Shown in pieces: positions 1 through 7,514 of a stretch of DNA of 64,000 nt. Numbering within the stretch: position 1 is the first letter of the stretch; each line of letters begins with the position of its first letter. The notes beneath the pieces are model-generated. The model was not told the origin of the DNA, did no database searches, and worked only from the letters and a program-made list of their open reading frames with translations. The position numbers and the translations under genes are program-made. Origin of the DNA: Rubrivivax albus (GTDB taxonomy: Bacteria > Pseudomonadota > Gammaproteobacteria > Burkholderiales > Burkholderiaceae_C); assembly GCF_004016515.1 (NCBI RefSeq), contig NZ_SACT01000010.1, positions 124,001-188,000 on the forward strand, read 5' to 3'.

Positions 1-1
1 C

Positions 2-2365
2 CTGCCCAGCACCATGCAGGGCGCCGACGTCACGCCCGAGGTCTCGGGCATCTACAGCAACACCTTCGCCGACGGCAAGTTCGGCGTGGCCATCAGCGCC
101 AGCTACCAGGAGCGGGACCTCGGCTACAACCAGGCCGCCGTGGGCGGTGGCTGGTACGCCTTCCAGGGCAACCAGGGGCCTCTGGCCAACCCCAACCTGA
201 ACCTGGCGGACGTGACCAACAAGCCGGGCGCGGACGACATCTATTCGATCCCGCAGAACCTGATCTACAGCCTCAACAGCGTGCAGCGACAGCGCACCAA
301 CGGGCAGCTGACCCTGCAGTACGCGCCGGTGAAGAACCTGACGGCGACGCTGGACTACACCTACTCCGAACTGCAGCTGCAGACGCGGCGCAACGAGCTG
401 TCGGCCTGGTTCGACCAGGCGCCGCAGTCCTCCAGCGCCTGGACCAACGGCCCGGTGTCCAGCCCGATCTTCTACTCCGAGACCCGGGGGCCTGGCACGT
501 CGCCGCTGCGTCGCGGCCTGGGCGACCTGGCCATGGCCGGGTCCGACTTCGCCACCCGCGCCGAGAACAAGTCCACCGGCCTGAACGTGGCGTGGAAGGC
601 CTCCGACCGCCTGCGCCTGGAGTTCGACGCCCATTCGTCGACCGCCGAGTCGGGCGCCGACAGCCCGTTCGGTTCCAACAACACCATCGGCACCGCCAGC
701 TTCAACCGGGCCACGACCTCGGTCGATTTCCGGCGCGACTTCCCGGTGCTGAGCATCTACGACACGGCCATCGACCCTGCACTGATGAAGGTCACCGGTT
801 CGTCGTTCCGCAACAGCTACATGAAGTCCGGTGTGGACCAGGCCCAGGTGAAGGGGCAGTTCAAGCTGGAAGACGAATCCAAGCTGGACTTCGGCGTCGG
901 CCTGACCACGGTGAAGAACCGCAGTGCCTTCTCCAACGTGCAGCAGGACGACTGGGGGGGCAACCAGAGCAGCGTCGACGACATCCCCGACAGCGTCTGG
1001 CAGGCGCAGCAGATCCGGCCGTACTTCTCGCAGATCAAGGGCAGTGGCGACCCCGCGCTGTTCAACCAGTTCTTCACCTGGGACTTCAAGACCGTGCGCG
1101 ACCTGGCCGCCGCGGCCCGGGGCGACGAGGCCCTGTTCCTGCCCAACCCGCGCTTCGACGTCACCGACAGCCGGGTCAAGGAGACCTCGACGAGTGCCTT
1201 CGTGCAGTACGTCAAGGACTGGGACACCCGATTCCCCCTGCGCAGCGCCATCGGCCTGCGCTACGAGAAGACCGACATCACCTCCACCGCGCAGGTGCCG
1301 GAGGCCACCGGCATCGTCTGGACCGGCGTCAACGAGTTCTCGGTCGTGTTCTCGCCGACACCGGGCTTCACGACGCTCAAGGGCAGCTACAACCACTTCC
1401 TGCCGAGCATCGACTTCGACATGGACGTCACCGACGACGTCAAGGTCCGGGCCAGCTACGGCGAGACCATCGGCCGGCCCGGCTGGGGTGCCATCCAGGG
1501 CGGCCAGACGCTGGACGCGCTGGCCCGTGCTGACGGCGGCACGGGGCGCCAGGGCAACCCGTCACTGCAGCCGCTGAAGTCGAAGAACTTCGACCTGTCC
1601 CTGGAGTGGTACTACGCCAAGGGCAGCTACGCGGCGGTGAGCTACTTCAGGAAGAGCATCACCAACTTCATCACCGACACCACGATCACCGCAACGCCCT
1701 TCAACCTGCCGACCCCGGTGGACGGGGCACTGTGGGACGGGGCCGTGGCCTCGGGCTGCGAGGCGTCCGACCGCGACTGCATCCGGACCTACATCTTCGA
1801 CAACTACGATGGGCAGTTCGGCGTCGACAAAGCCGCCGGCACCATCGCGGGCCAGCCTGGCGATCCGATCGCAGGTTTCCAGATCCGGTCCCAGATCAAC
1901 AGCAGCCGGTCTGCATCGTTGTACGGGCTGGAGTTCAACGTCCAGCACATGTTCGGCAAGTCCGGCTTCGGCGCATCGGCCAACTACACGGTGGTGCGGT
2001 CCGACCTCAAGTACAACAACGCGTCGCTCGGCGAGCAGCTGCCGTTGGTGGGCCTGAGCGACTCGGCCAACCTGGTGGTGTTCTACGAGAACGAGCGCTG
2101 GCAGATCCGCGCCGCCTACAACTGGCGCGACAAGTTCCTCAATGCCTTGCAGGACAGCGCCCGCTTCAACCCCGTGTACACCGAGGCCTATGGCCAGCTG
2201 GACATCAACGCCTCGTACCAGTGGAACGATCGCCTGACGCTGCATGCCGAAGTGATCAACGCGCTGGACGGCACCCAGCGACTGCACGGCCGCAGCAAGA
2301 GCCAGGTCCTGTACGTCACGCAGACCGGGCCGCGCTACATGATCGGCGCCAACTACAAGTTCTGA
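2..2365 (+). CDS. TonB-dependent receptor, C-terminal part (5' end outside window)
   Basis: The reading frame is open from base 2 and has no plausible signal peptide, so the true start and the plug domain lie to the left of the window. The visible 780-odd residues are outer-membrane beta-barrel sequence. They show alternating aromatic strands, repeated phrases of the type 'LRYEKTD', 'VRASYGETIGRP' and 'NFDLSLEWYY', and a C-terminal strand ending in Tyr-Lys-Phe, as expected for an outer-membrane protein. Receptors of this kind import large substrates using energy from TonB/ExbBD. The genes that follow on the same strand (halogenases, SapC, cupin_8) accompany such receptors in Caulobacter- and Xanthomonas-type nutrient loci, so a plant- or polysaccharide-derived substrate is likely but not shown. 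The intrinsic terminator at 2416 suggests the receptor is transcribed at least partly apart from the next gene. Confidence 0.9.
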   Translation: MPSTMQGADVTPEVSGIYSNTFADGKFGVAISASYQERDLGYNQAAVGGGWYAFQGNQGPLANPNLNLADVTNKPGADDIYSIPQNLIYSLNSVQRQRTNGQLTLQYAPVKNLTATLDYTYSELQLQTRRNELSAWFDQAPQSSSAWTNGPVSSPIFYSETRGPGTSPLRRGLGDLAMAGSDFATRAENKSTGLNVAWKASDRLRLEFDAHSSTAESGADSPFGSNNTIGTASFNRATTSVDFRRDFPVLSIYDTAIDPALMKVTGSSFRNSYMKSGVDQAQVKGQFKLEDESKLDFGVGLTTVKNRSAFSNVQQDDWGGNQSSVDDIPDSVWQAQQIRPYFSQIKGSGDPALFNQFFTWDFKTVRDLAAAARGDEALFLPNPRFDVTDSRVKETSTSAFVQYVKDWDTRFPLRSAIGLRYEKTDITSTAQVPEATGIVWTGVNEFSVVFSPTPGFTTLKGSYNHFLPSIDFDMDVTDDVKVRASYGETIGRPGWGAIQGGQTLDALARADGGTGRQGNPSLQPLKSKNFDLSLEWYYAKGSYAAVSYFRKSITNFITDTTITATPFNLPTPVDGALWDGAVASGCEASDRDCIRTYIFDNYDGQFGVDKAAGTIAGQPGDPIAGFQIRSQINSSRSASLYGLEFNVQHMFGKSGFGASANYTVVRSDLKYNNASLGEQLPLVGLSDSANLVVFYENERWQIRAAYNWRDKFLNALQDSARFNPVYTEAYGQLDINASYQWNDRLTLHAEVINALDGTQRLHGRSKSQVLYVTQTGPRYMIGANYKF

Positions 2366-2415
2366 CCCGCGCCGCGACCTGATCGCACCCGGGTCCGCCC
2401 GGGCTGCCGTCGGCA

Positions 2416-2449
2416 CGAAAGCCGCTGATCATCAGCGGCTCTTTCGTTT
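2416..2449 (+). terminator. Intrinsic terminator after the TonB receptor
   Basis: A ten-base perfect inverted repeat, agccgctgat / atcagcggct, is separated by one base at 2430 and followed by ctttcgttt. Outer bases gaaa and tttc can extend the stem. It lies 50 bases past the receptor stop codon. Confidence 0.75.
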
Positions 2450-2482
2450 CCCGATGCCAGCGGCCGAGCCCCTGCACAGTCC

Positions 2483-4036
2483 GTGAACTCAACCGTCCAG
2501 CAAGTCGTCGTCGTCGGTGGCGGGTCCGCCGGCTGGCTGACAGCCTGCCTGCTGGCGGCAGAGCACGGCCACGGTGCCTCCGGCAGGCTGCAGGTGACGC
2601 TGCTGGAATCGCCCGACGTGGGCCCCATCGGCGTGGGCGAAGGCACTTGGCCCACGATGCGCGATACGCTGCGCCGCATCGGCGTCAGCGAGACGACGCT
2701 GGTGCGCGAGTGCGACGCCTCGTTCAAGCAGGGGTCGCGGTTCAACGGCTGGGTCGATGGCGGGCCCACGGACGTCTACCACCATCCCTTCGTGCTGCCG
2801 CAGGGCCACACCGAGGCCAACCTGGTGGCCGCGTGGCTCGAGCGCCATGCCAAGGTGCCGTTTGCCGACCTGGTGAGCTTCCAGCCCCACCTGTGCGCGC
2901 AGGGCAAGGCGCCCAAGCAGGTGACCACGCCGGAGTTCGCGGCGGTGGCCAACTACGGCTACCACTTCGACGCCGGCAAGTTCGGCCAGATGCTGCAGCG
3001 CCACGGGGTCGAACGGCTGGGCGTCCGGCACGTGCTCGACCATGTCGATGCGGTGCTGTCGCACGACAACGGCGACATCGCCGCGCTGCAGACGCGCGCC
3101 CACGGCGCCGTGGCGGGCGACCTCTTCGTCGACTGCACCGGGATGGCGGCGCTGCTGCTGGGCCGTCACTTCGGCGTGCCCCTGGTGCCCCAGCACGAGG
3201 TGCTGTTCAACGACCGCGCCCTCGCCGTGCAGGTGCCCTACGTGCGTGACGACGCGCCGATCGCGTCGCAGACCCTCGCCACGGCGCAGGCCCACGGCTG
3301 GATCTGGGACATCGGCCTGCCCACGCGCCGGGGCGTCGGCCACGTCTATTCCAGCGCACACACCACGGACGACGCCGTCGAGCAGGCGCTGCGCGACTAC
3401 ATCACGGCCACCGGCGGGCCGGCGGAGATCGCCACGCCGCGAAAGCTGCAGTTCCAGCCGGGCTACCGGCAGGAGTTCTGGCACCGCAACTGCGTGGCGG
3501 TGGGGCTGTCGGCCGGGTTCGTGGAGCCCCTGGAGGCGTCGGCCCTGGCGCTGGCGGAACTCTCGGCCGCGATGATCAGCGCCGACCTGCCCGCCACGCG
3601 CGAGACCATGGCCATCGTCGCGCGCCGCTTCAACGACAGCTTCCGCTACCGCTGGGAACGCGTGATCGACTTCCTGAAGCTGCATTACGCACTGACCCGT
3701 CGACGCGACACGGCGTACTGGCGCGACCATGCCGACCCGGCCTCGATGCCCGCGCAGCTGCGGGACCTGCTGGCGCTCTGGCAACACCGTCCGCCGTCGC
3801 GCCACGACTTCCCCCGCGCCGAGGAGCTCTTTCCGTCGGCCAGCTACCAGTACGTGCTCTACGGCATGGGTTTCCGGCCGGTGCCGGGCGCCTACACCCA
3901 GGGCGCCGACGATGGCAGCCGCGCCGACGGATTCTTCCGCGAGGCTGCCGCGCTGACGCGGAAGATGCTGCCTGCGTTGCCGTCCAATCGCGAACTCATC
4001 GCCCATGTTCGCCAGCACGGGCTGTCCCGCATCTGA
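2483..4036 (+). CDS. Flavin-dependent tryptophan-halogenase-family protein (first copy)
   Basis: This 517-residue protein belongs to the flavin-dependent tryptophan halogenase family (PrnA/BrvH type), which uses FADH2, O2 and halide to halogenate electron-rich aromatics such as indoles. The N-terminal FAD motif GGGSAG is at residues 12-17. K82, in the context SFKQGSRFNGW, matches the lysine that carries the hypohalous intermediate. The family signature W-x-W-x-I is present as W273, W275 and I277. The start is GTG at 2483, chosen because it precedes the FAD motif at the usual distance. A paralogue lies at 5770, with SapC and cupin_8 genes between them. The real substrate cannot be read from sequence. 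Homologues in TonB-receptor loci are often called halogenases without proof of a natural substrate. Confidence 0.85.
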   Translation: MNSTVQQVVVVGGGSAGWLTACLLAAEHGHGASGRLQVTLLESPDVGPIGVGEGTWPTMRDTLRRIGVSETTLVRECDASFKQGSRFNGWVDGGPTDVYHHPFVLPQGHTEANLVAAWLERHAKVPFADLVSFQPHLCAQGKAPKQVTTPEFAAVANYGYHFDAGKFGQMLQRHGVERLGVRHVLDHVDAVLSHDNGDIAALQTRAHGAVAGDLFVDCTGMAALLLGRHFGVPLVPQHEVLFNDRALAVQVPYVRDDAPIASQTLATAQAHGWIWDIGLPTRRGVGHVYSSAHTTDDAVEQALRDYITATGGPAEIATPRKLQFQPGYRQEFWHRNCVAVGLSAGFVEPLEASALALAELSAAMISADLPATRETMAIVARRFNDSFRYRWERVIDFLKLHYALTRRRDTAYWRDHADPASMPAQLRDLLALWQHRPPSRHDFPRAEELFPSASYQYVLYGMGFRPVPGAYTQGADDGSRADGFFREAAALTRKMLPALPSNRELIAHVRQHGLSRI

Positions 4037-4062
4037 GCCCACGGCACCACCGCACCCGAACC

Positions 4063-4776
4063 ATGCCCCGCACCGTCATGCTGAACAACGTCGACCACCA
4101 CGACCTGCGCGTCGTCACCCGGCGCGGCCCCGAATTCGGCGACGACGTGATGGCCGTCACCACCTTTCCTGCCGAATTCCGGCAGCTGCAGGCGCACCAC
4201 CCCATCGTCTTCCGCAAGACGCCCGACGGCACCGGGTTCGAGCCGGTGGCGCTGCTGGGCCTGCAGGAGGGGCAGAACCTGTTCCTGCGCCCTGATGGCC
4301 GCTGGGACGCCCCCGTGATGCCGCTGGCGCTGGAGCGGCTGCCGTTCTACATCGGCCGCGACGGCGACGAGCTGGTGGTGCACGTCGACCTCGACAGCCC
4401 GCGGCTGAACACCACCGAAGGCGAGCCGCTGTTCCTGCCCCAGGGCGGCAGCTCCGACTTCCTGCAGCGCATGAACTCGGTGCTGCTGGCCATCCACCAG
4501 GGGCTGCAGACCACACCGGCGTTCGTGGCCGCCCTGCTGGCGCACGACCTGCTGGAGCCGTTCACCTTCGAGGCCACGCTTGGAGATGGCCGGCACTGTG
4601 CGTTGAGCGGCCACTACACGGTGCACGAGGACCGCCTGGCCGCGCTGGACGGCGCCACGCTGGCGCAGCTCAGCCGCGCCGGGCACCTGCAGGCCGCCTA
4701 CATGGCGGTCGCCTCGATGTCGCAGCTGCAGGCGCTCGTCGCGCGCATGGAGGCGGCCGATGCCGGCCGGGCCTGA
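4063..4776 (+). CDS. SapC family protein
   Basis: This 237-residue protein resembles the SapC family (PF07277). It shows the N-terminal block 'LNNVDHHDLRV', the 'FPAEFRQLQAHHPIVFRK' block, and a 'FLPQGGSSDFLQRMNSVL' segment. The family was named after a Campylobacter surface-layer-associated protein, but most members sit in TonB-receptor/halogenase loci and their role is unknown. There is no signal peptide or membrane segment. It starts 26 bases after the first halogenase and overlaps the cupin_8 gene by 17 bases, so translation of the two is probably coupled. Confidence 0.75.
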   Translation: MPRTVMLNNVDHHDLRVVTRRGPEFGDDVMAVTTFPAEFRQLQAHHPIVFRKTPDGTGFEPVALLGLQEGQNLFLRPDGRWDAPVMPLALERLPFYIGRDGDELVVHVDLDSPRLNTTEGEPLFLPQGGSSDFLQRMNSVLLAIHQGLQTTPAFVAALLAHDLLEPFTFEATLGDGRHCALSGHYTVHEDRLAALDGATLAQLSRAGHLQAAYMAVASMSQLQALVARMEAADAGRA

Positions 4777-5773
4777 CGCCCTGGCCGAACGCGCCGACGT
4801 GCGGGCGGATGCGATCCCGCCCGACGTGCTCGCGTCCACCGAGCCCCTGGTCCTGCGTGGCCTGGTGGCGCACTGGCCTGCCGTGCAGGCGGGCCAGGGT
4901 GGTCCCCTGGCCAGCATCGACCACATGCGCCGCCATTACCGCGACGCCACCGTGGGGGCCTGGTTCGGGCCGCCGGGCATCCAGGGCCGGTTCTTCTACG
5001 ACGACAGCCTCACCGGCTTCAACTTCAGCGCCCAGCGTGTACGGCTCGATGGCGTGCTCGACGCGCTGGCGCGCCACCGCGACGATGCCCGCGCGCCGGC
5101 GATCTACGTCGGCTCCACCACCGTCGACACCTGCCTGCCCGGCTTCCGCGACGAGAACGACGTGCCGCTGCCCGGCCTGGAGCCTCTGGCCAGCATCTGG
5201 ATCGGCAACCGCACGCGCGTGGCCGCACACCAGGACCTGCCGGACAACCTGGCCTGCGTGGTGGCCGGGCGCCGCCGGTTCACCCTCTTCCCGCCCGACG
5301 AGGTGGCCAACCTGTACGTCGGGCCGCTGGACCTGACGCCCGCCGGTCAGCCGATCAGCCTGGTCGATGTCGTGAAGCCGGATCTGGCGCGCTTCCCAAG
5401 GTTCGCCGAGGCGATGGCCCGCGCCCGCGTGGCCGAACTCCAGGCCGGCGACGCGATCTTCATCCCCAGCATGTGGTGGCACCACGTCGAGGCGCTCGAC
5501 AGCGTCAACGTGCTGCTCAACTACTGGTGGCGCCGGTCGCCCGCGCACATGGACTCGCCGGTGCATGCGCTGCAGATGGCGATGGCCAGCGTGCGCGACC
5601 TGCCGCCCGCCCAGCGGCAGGCCTGGCGGCATCTGTTCGAGCACTACGTGTTCGACGCCGACGACGACACCGCCGCGCACATCCCCCCGGCCGCACGGGG
5701 CAGCCTGGCGCCGCTGACGCCCGACGCGGCGCGACAGTGGCGTGCGCGCCTGCTGCGGAGCCTGAACCGATGA
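4760..5773 (+). CDS. Cupin-like (cupin_8/JmjC-fold) protein
   Basis: A 337-residue member of the cupin_8 / JmjC-like group, whose characterised relatives are Fe(II)/2-oxoglutarate dioxygenases. The opening 'EPLVLRGLVAHWPAVQ' is typical of the family. A likely metal-binding H-x-D occurs in 'AAHQDLPDN', and a second histidine in 'SMWWHHVEAL'. The middle segment 'RRRFTLFPPDE' is the usual strand that follows the first metal ligands. It overlaps sapC upstream by 17 bases and the second halogenase downstream by four (ATGA), so the three genes form one translationally linked unit. A hydroxylase acting on a small molecule or protein is the family-based guess; the substrate is unknown. Confidence 0.75.
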   Translation: MPAGPDALAERADVRADAIPPDVLASTEPLVLRGLVAHWPAVQAGQGGPLASIDHMRRHYRDATVGAWFGPPGIQGRFFYDDSLTGFNFSAQRVRLDGVLDALARHRDDARAPAIYVGSTTVDTCLPGFRDENDVPLPGLEPLASIWIGNRTRVAAHQDLPDNLACVVAGRRRFTLFPPDEVANLYVGPLDLTPAGQPISLVDVVKPDLARFPRFAEAMARARVAELQAGDAIFIPSMWWHHVEALDSVNVLLNYWWRRSPAHMDSPVHALQMAMASVRDLPPAQRQAWRHLFEHYVFDADDDTAAHIPPAARGSLAPLTPDAARQWRARLLRSLNR

Positions 5774-7308
5774 GCGACGATTCCATGATCGGCCAGCTCG
5801 CTGGTGACACGGACACGCGATCGCCGGTGCGGCGCATCGTGATCGCCGGCGGCGGCACGGCCGGCTGGATGACCGCCGCCGCGCTGTCGAAGACGCTCGG
5901 CCGGCGGCTGGACATCCGGCTGGTCGAATCCGACGAGATCGGCACCGTGGGCGTGGGCGAGGCCACGATCCCGTCGCTGCAGGTCTTCCACCGGCTCATC
6001 GGCGTGGATGAGCGCGACTTCATGGCCGCCACCCAGGCCACGTTCAAGCTCGGCATCCGCTTCGAAGGCTGGCACGACGTGGGCAAGGCCTACTTCCACG
6101 GCTTCGGCCTGACCGGGAAGGACCACTGGACGGCCGGCTTCCAGCACTTCTGGCTCAAGGGCCGGCAGCGGCAACTGGCGGCCGACTATGGCGCCTACTG
6201 CCTGGAGGCGCAGGCCGCCCGCCTCGGCCGCTTCGCCCACCTGCCCGACGACGGGCTGCGTTACGCCTACCACCTCGACGCCACGCGCTATGCCGCGTTC
6301 CTGCGCCGGTTCAGCGAAGCGCTGGGCGTGCAGCGCATCGAGGGCCGCATCGTGGAGGTGCGGCGCTGCGAGGGCACCGGCGACATCAGGTCTCTGCGCC
6401 TGGATGGTGGCGCGGAGGTCGAGGGCGACCTCTTCATCGACTGCACCGGCTTCCGCGCCCTGTTGATCGGCGACGCGCTGGGCGTGGGCTACGAGGACTG
6501 GTCGCACTGGCTCTTCAACGACAGCGCGGTGGCGGTGCAGACGGCCGCCGTGGACGCCGCCCTGCCCTATACGCGATCGATCGCGCATGGGGCGGGCTGG
6601 CAGTGGCGCATCCCGCTGCAGCATCGGGTAGGCAACGGCCTGGTCTACAGCCGGCGATTCATCGACGACGACCAGGCGCGCCAGACCCTGCAGGCGCAAT
6701 TGCGGGGCGAAACGCTGACGACGCCGCGGGTGATCCGCTTCCAGCCCGGCCAGCGCCACGAAGCATGGCGGGCCAATTGCGTGGCCATCGGCCTGGCCGG
6801 GGGCTTCCTGGAGCCGCTGGAATCCACCAGCATCTACCTGATCCAGCGCGCCATCATCCGGCTGCTTCAGATGTTCCCCGCAGACGGCATCCAGGCTCCC
6901 GATGCCACGGAGTTCAACCGCCAGATGCGCGCCGACTTCGAGCACGTGCGCGACTTCATCGTCCTGCACTTCAAGGTCACCGAGCGACGCGACACGCCCT
7001 ATTGGCGGGCCTGCGCCGACATGAGCGTGCCACCGTCGCTGCAGCACCGCATCGACCTGTTCCGGCAGACCGCCCGCATCTTTCGTGGCGATGGCGAGCT
7101 GTTCTCCGAGAACTCCTGGGCCCAGGTGATGCTCGGACAGGGCCTGGTCCCGGCTCAGCACCACCCCGTCACCGAACTCATGGGCGATGCGGAACTGGGG
7201 CGGTTCCTCGGCAGCCTGCAGTCGGCGGCCGAACAGGCGGCTCAGCAACTGCCGCCGCATGACGACTACGTGCGCCGTTACTGCGGTGCGCCGGCCGCTT
7301 CTGCCTGA
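5770..7308 (+). CDS. Flavin-dependent tryptophan-halogenase-family protein (second copy)
   Basis: This 512-residue paralogue of the 2483 gene has all family hallmarks: GGGTAG at residues 27-32 for FAD, K93 in 'TFKLGIRFEGW', and W277-x-W279-x-I281-P. The full WxWxIP signature is kept here, whereas the first copy has WxWxIGLP. I start it at the ATG at 5770, which overlaps the cupin_8 stop (ATGA). The frame is open further upstream only because the cupin gene is GC-rich. Two dissimilar halogenase-like enzymes bracketing SapC and cupin_8 suggest two successive or alternative oxidations of one imported substrate. Indole-brominating BrvH from Brevundimonas comes, as I recall, from a comparable TonB context. 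Confidence 0.85.
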   Translation: MSDDSMIGQLAGDTDTRSPVRRIVIAGGGTAGWMTAAALSKTLGRRLDIRLVESDEIGTVGVGEATIPSLQVFHRLIGVDERDFMAATQATFKLGIRFEGWHDVGKAYFHGFGLTGKDHWTAGFQHFWLKGRQRQLAADYGAYCLEAQAARLGRFAHLPDDGLRYAYHLDATRYAAFLRRFSEALGVQRIEGRIVEVRRCEGTGDIRSLRLDGGAEVEGDLFIDCTGFRALLIGDALGVGYEDWSHWLFNDSAVAVQTAAVDAALPYTRSIAHGAGWQWRIPLQHRVGNGLVYSRRFIDDDQARQTLQAQLRGETLTTPRVIRFQPGQRHEAWRANCVAIGLAGGFLEPLESTSIYLIQRAIIRLLQMFPADGIQAPDATEFNRQMRADFEHVRDFIVLHFKVTERRDTPYWRACADMSVPPSLQHRIDLFRQTARIFRGDGELFSENSWAQVMLGQGLVPAQHHPVTELMGDAELGRFLGSLQSAAEQAAQQLPPHDDYVRRYCGAPAASA

Positions 7309-7358
7309 ACCCGGCGGCGCGACGCCGAAACCCCGGGAAATCCATTGGACCATCCCTA

Positions 7359-7387
7359 TTGCGAGTTGACACGCGGTCCCCTATGCT
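7359..7387 (+). promoter_or_regulatory. Candidate sigma-70 promoter of the repeat lipoprotein
   Basis: TTGCGA at 7359-7364 and TATGCT at 7382-7387 are separated by exactly 17 bases and match the consensus at four of six positions each. The predicted start of transcription, near 7394, falls inside the first of two LacI-type operators. A TTGACA at 7366-7371 is closer to the -35 consensus but has no matching -10 at the right distance. Confidence 0.5.
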
Positions 7388-7391
7388 CCTT

Positions 7392-7428
7392 TGAAACCGC
7401 TTTCACACCGACTGGAACCCGCTTTCCA
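7392..7428. promoter_or_regulatory. Two tandem LacI-family operator-like palindromes
   Basis: Site 1, TGAAACCGCTTTCA (7392-7405), and site 2, TGGAACCCGCTTTCCA (7413-7428), are both centred on the CG dinucleotide typical of LacI/GalR-family operators. They share a 12-base core (GAAACCGCTTTC versus GAACCCGCTTTC) differing at one position. Their centres are 22 bp apart, about two helical turns, so two dimers could bind the same face. The position over and just after the predicted transcription start fits repression. No LacI-family gene lies in the window. Confidence 0.6.
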
Positions 7429-7514
7429 CTGTCCCGACCGTGGCCGCACCGCGGACGTCAGGGCGCCGTCTCCTCACGCAACGTCCGGCCTGCTCCCCTG
7501 CCAGGAAATCCGTC

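Noticed and set aside
5473..5769. Extending the second halogenase upstream to 5473
   Set aside because: The extra residues lie inside the cupin_8 gene in another frame and are Arg/Ala-rich. The ATG at 5770, overlapping the cupin stop, gives the normal family N-terminus.
7366..7371. TTGACA as the -35 of the lipoprotein promoter
   Set aside because: A perfect hexamer, but no acceptable -10 occurs 15-19 bases downstream. The overlapping TTGCGA-N17-TATGCT pair fits better.
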